DNA of 64,000 nt from Lentinula raphanica (GCA_027919835.1 JANVFP010000019.1:558001-622000); one strand, 5' to 3'; shown: positions 1 through 11,945, numbered from the stretch's first letter. The notes: generated by a model from the letters alone, not told the origin. Numbers and translations: made by a program.

Positions 1-587
1 TCGGTCTTCTATCCTCTTCAGCAAGAGCCAGTCCCATTCGCACTTTGAGATGGTACAAGCTCTCTTGGCCCAATGGTTGCGGCGCCTACTTCAAAAGCTC
101 TTTGACGGCTTGACTGTTGTATCTTTGATCAATCTGACGCCCACAAGGTACCACCAAGAACAAAGGCTAAACAAATGGCCATCTCCGAACAAATTTCCTA
201 ATTCACTCTTTTTCCTTTGTCCCTTCGCATCCGACCCACCGGAACCTCGAGGCTACTTGCCACCAAGAACACGTTTAGAGAGCTCTTTTTTTCCTTAGTA
301 GGCATTTTTGCTTAGACACAGGGCTACGTTTGGGTCAAGCGATTTGTCTGGCATTGTTTTGGGTTGGACAGAATTAGTGATTTATCGAGGCGCCGTTCTA
401 AAAAGGGTATTTTCTTGAATCGATGTCCCACACCAATCGTGTCTTATGGATGGTCTGTTAAAAGGTGCTCGCGGTGCGACTTTGACCTTGAGTTTTCAAT
501 CGTCGCGTCCATATAAAATCTGCAATAATTTTCCACCTTCTCTCGACACGTCGTTCTTTCCCTTCCCGAAGAGTCTCAGCACCCAAT
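1..587. other. Leading intergenic region, no supported gene
   Basis: Short open frames occur here, but none has a recognisable domain, a good splice structure or continuity with the zinc-finger gene that starts at 588. The last part is presumably the promoter and 5' leader of that gene. It could also hold the end of a gene lying to the left of the window. Confidence 0.4.
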
Positions 588-1617
588 ATGGCTCGAACGA
601 AGAAACCTGTACGCTAATTTTTTCATTGATCCGTTTCATTAAACTGACAATAGCTTTGAAGATCCTCACGTTGCCAGATGGAACTCTCGTGAATCCTGCC
701 ATCTGTGAAGTGTGCGGCACCAAGGTCGCTCGCAAGGGTGACTTGACCAGACACAAGCGTCGACATCTCACCCCGGAGGAGAAACTTGCCAGGTACGCCA
801 CATATTTTCATGCCTTCCCCTTCTCAATTCGTTTATATGCTCTACACAAATGTTCTAGGTCCTACACTTGTCCATACGAAGGATGTAACTACAGTAACTT
901 GCAAAAGAGCAACGTTAACACGCATATCCGAACGTGGCAGTGAGTCCCAATGGCTTAGATTTCTTCGCCTCAGACGCTTCTGCTAATTCGTTGTCTAGTA
1001 CGATGGAAAAGATCAAATGTCCCTCTTGTGATTTTGAGACGCCTGACCCAGGATCACTGACCCGACACAGAAAAAGACGCCACGAATACGTACCGGAGCG
1101 TCGAAGGCCTCGTAATCCAGGCAACGGGCCACCTGTTGATTCTGCTCAACCGCACATCATAATCGAAACGCCTGCGACGTATTCTCGCTCGACTTCGGAG
1201 ACACCTTCCACTGTCTCTTCCGATCTCACTTCTAGCCTTGGAAATACTTGCATCTTCGATACCGATAGTACTCAGTCAATCTCCCCGTCTCCGTCCTCTC
1301 ATGACCAGGTATTGCCAAACGTCATGAGTTCGCGTTACAGACTTCCCAGACTTCCGGCTTCGACGCGTTTGATTGCCTTCCCAAGTGAATCGGACACTGC
1401 GAGCGCAAACTACACGCGGGATGGCAATCTTCCGCCCATCTCTTTCCCAACGGCTCGCGCGTTCGAACTTCCATCCGTTGTAGCCAGTACTTCTGCCAAT
1501 ACCGGGATTCATGCACCAGAGCCCTCTTATCCTGTTCTTCTACGTCGACGAGTACCGCTTGCCCTTCAAGATATGTTGTCCGATGAAAACCAAGTTTACT
1601 GGGAACGTCACTTGTGA
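588..1617 (+). CDS. C2H2-type zinc-finger protein
   Basis: Probable nuclear DNA-binding protein of about 283 residues, target unknown. Four exons give one frame: 588-608, 662-792, 859-939 and 999-1617. The protein starts MARTKKPILTLPDG and carries three zinc-finger units near the N-terminus. The first is ICEVCGTKVARKGDLTRHKRRH, with classic C-x2-C and H-x3-H. The second has CPYEGC and a later HIRTWH. The third is CPSCDFETPDPGSLTRHRKRRH. A Ser/Thr/Pro-rich tail of about 170 residues follows, as in many fungal regulators. The fingers are split by introns, so no single open frame shows all three. Each border has normal GT and AG, and the 59-nt third intron restores the second histidine of finger two. 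The family is clear; a specific regulatory role is not. Confidence 0.8.
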
Positions 1618-2212
1618 ACTCTAATTTGAGACCACTTGAAATGTTCAAACTGTCAAGCTTCAAGGGCGATAGTCTTTGGCGGAAAAATTCTATTCTCATT
1701 GTACTTACTACTCTCTATGGAAATGACCTAGCTGTAAATTCTACGTATGTAGCGCACGACGTAGGTACTGTGTTTTTACGACCCAATGGGACTCTCATGA
1801 TCATGTTGCTGCATCTCATGGGTTCAACTTTGTAGCTGTAGTTAGCCGTAGTAGTTATGCCTCTTTATGCTTATGTCATCAATATGTGTATGGCTCCAAA
1901 ATCTTGTGCGCTTAGTACTCAAGCTCTGCTTCTTTCTCCGATGTGAGGTGGAATTTCCCTCAGATGGTCATCATGAATGCATTAACTGTGAATTTTCATC
2001 ATGCTATGCGACGCCAAGCACGAAGATGCCGTCGACTGAGAAGGATCTTCTTTCTTCCTAAATGTTGAAGTCGCAGGCCGGGTTCAATCTCCAACGAATG
2101 CTAGTGGCTCCTGCTCTCCACTTGGTAAGCTGCGTTGTCTGTCTTCATAATCTATGTAGAATCGAGGGAGAAGATGCTCGCCGAGCCTGGGGGGTGGTGC
2201 ATCCTCCTCGAG

Positions 2213-2220
2213 TATTTAAA
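2213..2220 (+). promoter_or_regulatory. TATA box of reductase copy 1
   Basis: TATTTAAA lies 58 bp before the start codon of the first reductase and is followed by GCGAGCGGAGGAC. Copy 2 has TATATAAA followed by GCGAGCAAAGGAC at nearly the same distance, so the core promoter was duplicated with the gene. Confidence 0.6.
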
Positions 2221-2270
2221 GCGAGCGGAGGACAGCCCAATGTTCAACAACAAGAACAACATCAACTTCC

Positions 2271-3781
2271 ATGGCTCCCATAACTAACGGACGAACAATA
2301 TACAAAGAGATTCCTACTGGCAAGTCAACCCCTCTCTCAATCTTTGAGGTCACTTTCGATGACAAATCTTCCAATGACTAGGCTTCCCCGAACCAGGCAA
2401 AACGACTGTGTACGATACCAGTCTGACGATCGATCTGGAGAATGTACCGCTTAATGGAGGCGTTTTGATCAAAACCCTGGTGCTCTCCGCGGATCCGTAC
2501 ATGCGAGTGCAGATGAGGCCTGTTGATATTGAAGGTTATATGGTAGGTTTCGAGAGAACCTCCTGCGTAGCATCATCCTAATCCTACCGCTTCCGATCCT
2601 GTTCAGCCTGCCTTTATCCCTGGTCAACCGTAAATTGCTTGTGCTTCCGACAACATCAATCCATTCTCATCTCCCTTTTCACAGGATATTCAGCTTGGGC
2701 GTCGGAAAGGTTATTCGTTCTGAGAGGGACGGATTCAAATCTGGCGACTACGTTTACGGGCTCTTAGGTATGCTCAATGAAGCATCCGGTCAAGAATTGC
2801 TAGACACTCAGAGAACCTCTTACAGATCACGCCGAGTATTCCCTACCAAATCCTGATATTCCTGAATTTGGCATCAGGGTATTCAAGCCAGAGCCAGGCC
2901 TGCGACATACAGCATATGTAGGAGCAGCTGGCATGCCAGGTCAAACATCCTACTATGGCTGGAAAGAATACGCCAATGCTAAGGCGGTATGCTACTACAT
3001 CTTAACTGAATATGCTTTCACATGCTGATTGGAGTCTTCCCGAAGGGCGAAACAGTTTTCGTGTCAGGAGGAGCCGGGCCTGTTGGAAGGTTAGTCCCTC
3101 GATGATAGTATCTCGGATGAGATCGTCTGACACACGCTGTTTTGTAGTATCGTAATCCAGCTAGCCAAACAGGATGGTCTTAAGGTGATCACGTCTGCGG
3201 GAACCGACGAAAAAGTCAAATTCTGCAAGGAAGTTGGAGCAGATGTAGCATTCAATTACAAGACTACGAGCACTTTGGAAGTTCTAAAGAAAGAGGGACC
3301 AATCAACATGCAAGTAACCATGTGTTTCTCGAATCCATGCATTAGCTCATCTGGGTGTGTCGTAGTTACTGGGACAACGTTGGCGGAACAACCTTGGATG
3401 CTGCGATAGAAAATGCAGCCAACCATGCGCGCTTCCTCGAATGTGGTGCCATATCTCAATATAACTCAAAGGATGGCGTGAACATGAAGGTTTGTTACTT
3501 ACCGATGCCGTCTTACTGACTGAATCATCGATCTGACATCGACATAGAACCTGGATCAAATCTACGCGCGTCGAATCACACTTTACGGCTTCCTGATTTT
3601 TGACCTAGCGCCAAAGTGGGAAGAAGAATTTTACAAGGTCATTCCCAAGAAACTAGCCAGCGGTGAAATCAAGTTCAGAGAGGATATCACATTTGGATTG
3701 GAAAACTCCGGACAAGCAATACGGGACGTACAGATCGGAACAAATACAGGGAAGAAGGTGATCGTCGTTGCGCAAGAGTAG
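2271..3781 (+). CDS. NADP-dependent alkenal/enone reductase, MDR superfamily (copy 1)
   Basis: Cytosolic oxidoreductase of 346 residues, like leukotriene B4 12-hydroxydehydrogenase and plant alkenal double-bond reductases, which reduce the C=C of unsaturated aldehydes or ketones with NADPH. Nine exons: 2271-2319, 2382-2542, 2607-2629, 2685-2767, 2826-2986, 3046-3089, 3148-3309, 3366-3489 and 3548-3781. Visible motifs are SADPYMR near residue 55, the nucleotide-binding loop SGGAGPVGS near 173, YWDNVGG near 228 and a C-terminal GKKVIVVAQE. No zinc-ligand cysteines are evident, as expected for this subfamily. Introns 1 and 7 start with GCAAGT instead of GT. Copy 2 follows 700 bp downstream on the same strand. 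A substrate cannot be read from the sequence; a role beside the neighbouring P450 is inference. Confidence 0.9.
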
Positions 3782-4426
3782 TGGATCGGAAGGAAAACAG
3801 AGTAGAGGTCCTTGTAGATATGGTACATGAAGTGAGCGATATCGATTGTGAACTCGACAGCCCATCGTTCTTTCGATGCCAAAATTCGGGCGGGATGGTA
3901 CTTCCTGCTCGCTTTACATTCTATAATCGACTCAACCTAGTCAGTGTGCCGCGACTTAGGTGCTGTCATGAATACATTCTCATTCTTCCTCATGTTGCTG
4001 CATCTAGATGACCAGCAATGCATCGATGGATCCTGTCAAGGTTTTGTAAGAGTCGTTATCTGCCGCTTTGCTTATGTCATCGATATGTATATGGCTCCAA
4101 AGTTCAGCCTGCTTTTTCTGTGCTTACGCTGTATGTCTGCTTCTTTTTCCGATCGTAGGTGGAATTTCCCTCAGATACTCAACGTGAACTCTGCAATACT
4201 CGCCAAAGCAGATGCCATCGACTCAGAAAGATATGCATTTTCCCCAAAACTAATCTTGGACTCGGAGTCACCGGGTAAAATGTCCAACGACGTTGGTGGC
4301 TGCTAGTGGCCCATGCAGTTCAGTTGGTAAGCTGCCTTTCCACTGGCTATCTTCATAAGCTAGGGCGAATCGGGAAAGGAATGCTCGCCGAGGCTGGAGT
4401 GATGCATTCTCACAAGTAAAGTAAAG

Positions 4427-4434
4427 TATATAAA
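4427..4434 (+). promoter_or_regulatory. TATA box of reductase copy 2
   Basis: TATATAAA lies 56 bp before the start codon of the second reductase. Sequence on both sides matches the corresponding region of copy 1. Confidence 0.6.
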
Positions 4435-4482
4435 GCGAGCAAAGGACCTACTAATGCCCAACAATATCTTCTCTTAACTTTC

Positions 4483-6020
4483 ATGGCTCCCATAACTAAC
4501 GGAAGAACGCTCTACAATGAGATTCCTACTGGCAAGTCGAAAACCCTCTCTTGGTCTCTCGTTGTCACTATCAATAACGAGTCTTTCAATAATCAGGCTT
4601 TCCTGAGCCAGGCAAAACGACTGTGTACGATACCAGCCTGACGATCGATCTAGAGAATGTACCGCTCAATGGAGGCGTTTTGGTCAAAACACTGGTCTTA
4701 TCGGCGGATCCGTACATGCGCGTGCAGATGAGGCCTGTCGATATCGAATCTTACATGGTAGGCTTGTAGAGAACCGTCTGAGTAGCATTTTCATGATTCT
4801 ACCGTTTCCGATCTGCATTCAGCCTCCATTCATTCCCGGTCAACCGTAACTATCAAGTTGTTCTTGACCTCGTCAATGCACAATCTCATCTCACCTCTTG
4901 GCAGAATATTCAGCTTGGGCGTCGGAAAGGTTGTTCGTTCAGACAGAGATGGATTCAAACCTGGAGACTACGTATACGGGCTCCTAGGTGTGTTCAATGC
5001 ACCATCAGTTGAGAACGAGTCAGACCATGAGGCGGCATCTGGTAGATCACGCCCAATATTGTCTAGCAAACCCTGATGCTCCGGTATTTGGTATCCGGGT
5101 ATTCGTGCCAGAACCAGGCCTGCGATATTCAGCGTATGTAGGAGCAGCTGGTATGCCAGGTCAAACATCCTATTATGGCTGGAAAGAATACACAAATGCT
5201 AAGCCGGTAAGTTACACTCTGGCATCCAGATCATCATGCTTTCACATTCTCTAACTCCAGTCTTCCTCGAAAGGGCGAAACTGTTTTCGTGTCTGGAGGA
5301 GCGGGGCCTGTTGGAAGGTCGATCGCTTCAAGTTATGTACCATTCTAGACCTCCGCGTCTAACTATTTTCTCTTTGCAGTATCGTCATTCAGTTAGCCAA
5401 ACGGGACGGCCTCAAGGTAATAGCCTCTGCGGGAACAGATGAAAAAGTCAAATTCTGCAAGGAAGTCGGAGCAGATGTAGCATTCAATTATAAGACCACA
5501 AGCACGTTGGATGTTTTGAAGAAGGAGGGACCACTGAATATGTGAGCGACCACCGGAAGCCACCATAGTCGATGCAGCAGCTCATCTAGACGACACCTCT
5601 TAGCTACTGGGACAACGTTGGTGGAACGACCTTGGATGCTGCAATAGCAAATGCAGCTAACCATGCACGCTTTGTCGAATGTGGCGCCATCTCTCAGTAT
5701 AACTCAAAGGAGGGTGTGAACATGAAGGTGAGTTCTCAGCGCGGATCTCATTGCATAGTTGAATTGTAGATCTGACATCGGCTTAGAACCTGGATCAGAT
5801 TTATGCTCGTCGAATCATACTCTATGGCTTCCTGATTTCAGATCTTGCCCCTAAATGGGAAGCAGAATTCTACAAGATCATTCCCAAGAAACTTGCCAGT
5901 GGTGAAATCAAGTTCAGCGAGGATATCACTTACGGATTGGAGAACTCTGGACAAGCAATTCGAGACGTACAGATTGGAACAAACACAGGGAAGAAGGTGA
6001 TTGTAGTTGCGCAAGAGTAG
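4483..6020 (+). CDS. NADP-dependent alkenal/enone reductase, MDR superfamily (copy 2)
   Basis: Paralogue of the gene at 2271, also 346 residues, with exon lengths identical to copy 1 throughout. Exons: 4483-4531, 4597-4757, 4823-4845, 4905-4987, 5046-5206, 5274-5317, 5380-5541, 5604-5727 and 5787-6020. SADPYMR, the SGGAGPVGS cofactor loop and YWDNVGG are all kept, and no stop or frameshift is seen, so both copies look functional. Intron 1 again begins with GCAAGT (GC-AG type), but intron 7 begins with GTGAGC where copy 1 has GCAAGT. Differences are spread through the protein (for example HAQYCLANPDAPVFG against HAEYSLPNPDIPEFG), which may reflect a shift in substrate or only drift. The 3' end converges with the P450 gene. 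Confidence 0.9.
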
Positions 6021-6360
6021 TCGAGAAAGAGACTGTTGTTCAATGAGCAACGACGTATATATGGTACAAATATCGAGTACAAGATAGCGACCGAATTCAG
6101 AGAAACCGTAGACTAAGGCTGATTTTTTCTCGACGCCAAAATTCAGGTCGGATTGTACTTCCTACCGGCTTTCCTACTGTACAAATTTATGAATATCCTA
6201 CTCAAATCGTATAAGTACGGGAACTGTATGTAACGAAACGACTATAAGGAAGGCTTGAAAATGAGTAGAAAAATCAAATTTCTGTTCTGGTGTTCAATAT
6301 GGGGTCAAGCAATAACTAGATGTTTAACGAGAACCAGATGACAATTTTGCGTCTAGTCAT
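6021..6360. other. Convergent intergenic region
   Basis: About 340 bp lies between the stop of reductase copy 2 (+) and the stop of the P450 (-). The left half resembles the 3' flank of copy 1. Nothing else is recognised; it presumably holds both transcript ends. Confidence 0.5.
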
Positions 6361-9158
6361 TCACTTTGCCAGACTGATATTGATTGGGAGCTGTGGATGG
6401 CTATCCTTGCCAACCACGGGTGCGGTCACACCATTCATTTGCCAGTGGATTTGAGAGTCATTATCCGAAGTCGAGAACTTGAAAGTTTCCACTAAGGTGG
6501 ATATGACAACCTCTTTAGAATATATACCATGAGTCCTCTCGTATGGTGGTTCAGACTCCGAGTGAACTTACTCATTTCCAACTGGGAAAACTTGAAACCT
6601 CTGCCAATTATGACCGCGTTGATGTTAGCCGTAACGTGAAAGGTGAAGTATACGTACATGCAAGAACGTCCACCTCCAATGAATGTCATCCTAAGACAGT
6701 ATGTAGATTTGATCTGATACTCTGGACGACTGAGATGTGGGGGCTTACAAATGGGAATATACTCCAGGAATACGGGCATCAGCTAGTTCACCGGGAAGGG
6801 GTGAAAGCCATCGTTCAGGTTTCCACTTGTTTGCATCTTAACAGTATCAGGGCGTGCATCTTGAAAGAAGTATGGTCAATCACCTTGACCCCACAAATCG
6901 GGGTTTCTATTGGAGTTCAAGATGGATATGAAAATGGTTGTTCCCCTTGGAACAGCCACCTCCTGCATTTCGGTACCATCTAAACCAATGATTGGTTTGT
7001 GAAGAGGTATGACTGCGTCTTTGCGTGCACTGTGGATATAGAATGGAACCAGATAAGTTGAGAAAGCGTAGTGAGTCTTTCTGGAGACTAGTGATCTTAC
7101 ACTCGGGAGACAATTGAAGCTGGAGCGTATCTTGAGGATGAACAAATCAATATAACGATTGTCAAGTGAGTTAAAGTTTGGAAGACTCACAAACGGAGTG
7201 TCTCTCGGCAGACAGCATCGAGGTATGGTAGTTCGGTGAGTTCCTTATATGTGAAGTCTTGTCCACCATTCTGGGTTTTGGCTTCGATGAGCTCTTGCCT
7301 GAGTTTGTTCTGCACCTCAGGGCGTCGAGAGAGAAGGTGAAGAAGGCGGGCCATTGCACTCTTTATGCAACATCAGACATTGACCAATTGTATTCAACAA
7401 AGGATATGGCTCACCGAAGTTGTGTCCATCGCAGCGAAAATCAATGAGCTGTATTCTTAGTCAGTATGCACGGGGCGAACTGCATTCGACGGGATGATTT
7501 CTCACTTCATCTGTGAGAATGATAACCATCAGGAACAAGGCAAACCAGTAAGCTGCCTACGACAATTACCTGGCCTATAACCTCAGTATCTTGCAGGCGA
7601 TCTTCATCGGAAGCTTTCAAGTTCTCCTTCACTGTAGATATGGTTAAAAATGGCACTGGGCAGTCTTCAAAGCGAGCTTTGTAGCTTACTGAGGATACTG
7701 ATAAGATCTTTTCCTCTTCCTATCTGCTGAGCAACGGCTTCATTGCCCATCTTAAATGCCTGTTTCTTGTTTTGATATATGTCTTCTGCTGTGCGGTACA
7801 TGTAGTCGACCATATCACGGAGGTGATGTAGATTCTTCCACGGCAGAATGTCGATGACGAAACGGCGAAAACCTGCAGTGCCAATCCAATAGACATGGGG
7901 AAGTATATTGAGGCGCCAAAATTGCAAGCGCATCATGACTGGACTGAATGATCATGAGCTGTACCCGAGATGCATGGATTCAGATAGAAATTCACGTACA
8001 ATAGCTCTTTGATCACTCTCGTATAAGGATGAGCGGACTCTTCATCTGTGAGGGGATCAAATGAGTAGCCTAAGCCTGCCTGACCCATTATTTCCAATGC
8101 GGTACGACCCATCCAGGAGAGGATATCGACCTACATCATATAATCAGTCTTACAGATGCACTATCCGGTTTCAAGATCGAGTTACCTCTTGAGTTGCAGG
8201 ACCCTTTTGCAATCTATTCTTGAGTGCACTTTCCAACTACATGCAACATCAGACCAGTACCACTGGAAGAATAATACAACGTACCTGATGGCTGACTTGA
8301 AAGAACGTAGGAACTAAAGAGATCGTCTGAACAAGTTGATCGCACGACAAAGAAGCTTTGTACGGACTCATCTCTCGCATATGCGCGGCAGAAAACACAG
8401 GATTCAGCATTTTGCGCTGTTTACGATGTCGGTGTCCTGATCAAAGAGAAATGTCAGTTTGACATTGCGGTTGAGTATCGTGACTCAACGAACCCAAACT
8501 TCCGGATAACCCTTCGCCAAAGACAAGAAGCATGCTCCTAACAAACAAGGCTCCGAAAATGAGCAAAAGTATCTGTCTAGCAAGTTTCAATTCTGCACGA
8601 ACTTGATGAAGCCATCGCTCTCTTCGAATATATCCTGGTCCTAGGAATTCATTGATCAAACTCAAAGTGTACACAAGCCAGGGCAAAATGTTGAATCTAC
8701 CTTAACCAGCACGGTATGCATCACTTTGGCGTCACAGGTGTAAAGTGAAGTCGTCTGAAGTCCCTTCGTATGAGAATTCAGCTTTTGGTTACAAAGATAT
8801 TTCTTACCCCGAATGGGCCATGTAAGCGCGAGGTGCTACCATCTAAGATCATCCTTCTTAAGAAGATAAAATGTAGTGCTGCTATAGTTTACTCACACTT
8901 CTTTCCAAGAAGTTCATGAAAATCCCAAGCATCAGCATTGAAGAGCTGTTGGAAATTGCCTGATGGCTCATGTCAAAATTGACGAGGTTCAGTGGTTGTT
9001 ATTGGTGTGTCCATACCTGTAATCCAGGAGGTAGAACCAGGGCCAGCGACATTGGCCAATGAAGCATTGCGTTTTTTGTACATGAGCTGCAAGAACAGGA
9101 TCCCGAATACTGTCGCAGCTCCTATGAATTGCAGGTCGAACAAGGTTGTTATAGACAT
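6361..9158 (-). CDS. Cytochrome P450 monooxygenase
   Basis: Membrane-anchored heme monooxygenase with many introns, complete from start to stop. The N-terminus (MSITTLFDLQFIGAATVFGI...) is a single membrane anchor, followed by a hinge with NVAGPGSTSW. Going down the minus strand, exons encode LHGPFG near 8830, a helix-I motif AAMDTTS near 7400, the K-helix ETLRL near 7180, a PERF-like DARPEYQ region near 6740, and the heme loop FIGGGRSCIGFKFSQLEM near 6560-6700. The heme loop fits F-x2-G-x-R-x-C-x-G and is split by an intron after the cysteine. The last exon ends PQLPINISLAK and stops at 6361. The family and substrate cannot be fixed; the style is that of the expanded basidiomycete P450s of secondary metabolism and detoxification. 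It converges with the tandem reductases. Confidence 0.9.
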
Positions 9159-9458
9159 TTTCGATAGCAGTGGGTGCCAGTGGCTTATAGGGAGGAAACC
9201 TTGTCAAGTCAGTGCTGGAGTGTAGACTACTTCTTCACAGTCCTTTATAGCTTACTTGCTCCGCATCTGATCGAATCATGACATGAAGTTCGGGAAATAA
9301 TCAAACAACTATGTATTCAGTACAAGTGTCCACTCATATCGAGAGAAAATTGATGTCACGTACCAGAGAACAGGATTTCGCAGTCATGTAACCTGAAAAG
9401 GACCAAGGTTGACTGAATCGAAGGTAACTCGACATTATTTCGAGGTCACTTGAACGTA

Positions 9459-9683
9459 TTATTTATTCTGAAAGAGGGTCTTGACTGTCAGTATATGGAC
9501 CATTGAAGATCCACTCTTCAGCCAATACAGGGTAATCAGTATGCATGAAAACACCATGGATAAAGAATATCGAAGTAACTTCGAAGTGACGTCTTGCTGA
9601 ACTAGTAATCGTCAGTGTCTGGCGTACCGAAAAGCGACGGGCTCACTGATTCCTATCGCCCAAGTCGGTTTGGATTCACCCAT
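9459..9683 (-). CDS. Possible short membrane peptide upstream of the P450
   Basis: Weak candidate. Joining 9647-9683 to 9459-9601 across a 45-nt GT-AG intron gives a 59-residue frame starting MGESKPTWAIGI and containing one hydrophobic stretch (SLSMVFSCILITLYW). It lies 300 bp upstream of the P450 start on the same strand. It could be a small membrane protein, part of a larger gene whose other exons I could not join, or chance. No family is recognised. Confidence 0.2.
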
Positions 9684-11184
9684 CTGGATTGCGTGAGATG
9701 ATATGACGCAAATGAACAAAAGCAGCAAGTCATAAGAGGTGATAAGGTGAAGAAGAAGAGAGAGACGGGGCCCGGTGACTCAACTTCAAAGAGGTAAAAA
9801 CCTTCATTATCACCCTCAAATCTGGCTGAGCGTCGAGATGTACATCAGTCGATTTTGAATCAGGGTTCGAGTGAGTTTTCTTATGTAGTACCTCGACTCT
9901 ATACTACTCTGTCACCAGTGTTCAGACCTACTCACCACTCAAGAGGTGTAAATTCTGCCTTTGAGAGACTAGTAGGTGCCAAGCTGATGAGTTTTGCATA
10001 GGAACCGCTGGTGTGTAGTACTCACATTGACAATCACTATTGGTGACCCACTTCAACTTGCTTGCAGCAAAGACATCAAAAGAACAATGGAGTCAGCTCT
10101 GAATTAGGAGTAAGAGTGAGGAAGTACTTGAGTGGAAAGGGTCGGAGGTCCATCTAAATGTTCTTCCGAACAGTTCAGACGTGCTACAGCGTGAGGGTTG
10201 AATGTTGAACGCCTGAACTGGGATAAGATGAAAACCTTCGCTCAACTCGGGGGAAGAAATAGTATTGGACAATTCCAATTTCGTTCAGTCGTCATAATGT
10301 TGCGTTTGTCTGGGCTTGGCCTGGCGCTCTGGAGAGAAACCTGGCCTTCTCCGAGCGCAGCTAAGTAAAAAGGTGAAGTGACCTCGGTTTCCACAGGACA
10401 TCGGATTATATTAATTGTCGAAGAGAACGACCGTCGACAACCGTGATGAATCATGAGAGCATTGAGCAAGTTCAAATTAAGCGCCCCTGGCGCCAAGATG
10501 CCCTTATCGCTTGCTTATCTTATCTCTCAGAAGCTCTATTTCTCTCGGATTGGCAACGAACCACATAGATTCATTTTCTGCAAACCCCCATTGTTGCAAT
10601 CATGATGCGTCCAAGGACCTGGAAAAGACTGTAAACTTCGATCGACTTCTTCCATCAGCGTTCAACGTTCAAGGTCGAGATTCATTCTGACAATTTCCGA
10701 CAATCTTGAGGGAATTCTGCCCTACACCGCCCCCAAACGCCTCAGCCGAGCATGAGCTATGAGTCCACAGAGGGGACAGCATCGTCTTCTGAAACCCACT
10801 CTTTGTTCCTGCTCTACACTGCACCAAGTAGTTCGGTATGGACACCTCGATGTCACTTGGTCTCTGCGATGCACTAAACCAGCCTCATCACAGCTTCATC
10901 TCAACACTCACTGTTCTTACGGCTCTGGTAGCAAGAATTTGCTGGCAAATTCTTGACCATTTCTCACATCTGATATTCGACAGTACGTTGATGAGCTTTC
11001 TAGGAAAATTTTGTACATTTTTAAAACTCATCACATCACCACAGATTTTGCGCTCTCCACGTTTGATCTCATCGTCTGACTCCCAGTCTCGACACCTCAT
11101 CTCGTTATCTGCCCTCCTGTGCGCATTCGTCGATCTACTATAGTTTCTCTTGATTCTTAAGCACGTTCTGTGAAAGCAGTCATA
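9684..11184. other. 1.5 kb intergenic region
   Basis: No frame here shows a domain or convincing splice structure on either strand; the short ORFs near 10093-10496 (-) and 10759-11143 (+) have no recognisable features. The right end presumably contains the promoter of the secreted-protein gene at 11185. Confidence 0.4.
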
Positions 11185-11945
11185 ATGTCGTTCCTCCGAA
11201 CCGTCTTATTTATGGGACTTATGCTCACAGTCCTTGCGTCACCTGTACCCAGCGGTCCTACTACTAGATCGGGTACTCTTGTAACAGGACTCGAACATTT
11301 GAAGATGGTTATCGCCACAGACTATCCAAACACACCGTTTGAACGGAATTACCTTCGCGTCGGTTCAACGGTTGCGATCGGGCTCAAATACCCAAAGAAT
11401 GTCGCGCCATGGCAACTCGGCGATCCGTGTGCTCTTGGAATTCCCCAGAAGGTTGACATAGCCAGCGTGGAGAACCTTCAACAGACTGAGATCGGGACAA
11501 CCTCTATCCATCCGGCTAACTTCGATAGCACCATTGATCGATTGCTGAAAACGGAACCTCTACCTTTCATGGAAGGAGGAGACGAGATGTCTTACATCCA
11601 GAGCGCAACGAAGAAACTCAAAATGAAAGTTATAGGGCCTGGTTTCGTGGATCGTATTGAGGACTATAGAAACTCTGTTGCACGGAATATAGCCACGTCT
11701 ATGTATGTCAATTACTTCACTGATGCAGAGAAAATCAGACTGGCGCACAGGCAGAAGATTTGTCCGGTAACTCAATCAATCTTCTTTCCTCGCTTGAAAA
11801 AGTCTTCACCTTTGTTTTGTACCGACAGGACGGACGCAGAGTTCGAGGTCTACAGGGAGAAAAGAGGGAAGAGCAGGACACGGCTCCGCATGCTGGTGGG
11901 ATTCCACAAGGGAACGAGAACAACTGGGTCCAACAACATACTTGA
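11185..11945 (+). CDS. Secreted protein of unknown function
   Basis: Two exons, 11185-11766 and 11829-11945, give 232 residues. The start at 11185 is preferred to the in-frame codon at 11170 because MSFLRTVLFMGLMLTVLASPVPS is then a standard signal peptide with likely cleavage after LAS. The mature part is mixed polar and basic and has few cysteines. The intron is supported by GTAACT and CCGACAG borders; splicing swaps a tail of unrelated composition for a hydrophilic one (DGRRVRGLQGEKREEQ...). Without splicing the frame would run on to 12024, which is less likely. No family is recognised. It could be an effector-like or cell-wall protein, but nothing shows this directly. Confidence 0.55.

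Larger units (their letters stand above)
1801..3930 (+). repeat. Tandem segmental duplication, unit A
   Basis: This block and 3991-6185 are diverged direct copies. Similarity begins near a shared CATGTTGCTGCATCT, continues through about 450 bp of upstream DNA (shared TGGAATTTCCCTCAGAT and matching TATA regions), covers the whole reductase gene with the same eight intron positions, and ends in the 3' flank (shared GCCAAAATTC and GGTACTTCCT-type stretches). Coding exons are much better conserved than introns and flanks, so the duplication is not recent. Block edges are approximate. Confidence 0.75.
3991..6185 (+). repeat. Tandem segmental duplication, unit B
   Basis: Second copy of the block described at 1801-3930, in the same orientation. 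It carries its own TATA region, the complete second reductase gene and a similar 3' flank. Edges are approximate because the flanks have diverged. Confidence 0.75.

Noticed and set aside
50..298. 82-codon frame at the left edge
   Set aside because: No recognisable domain, weak coding character and no link to the zinc-finger gene.
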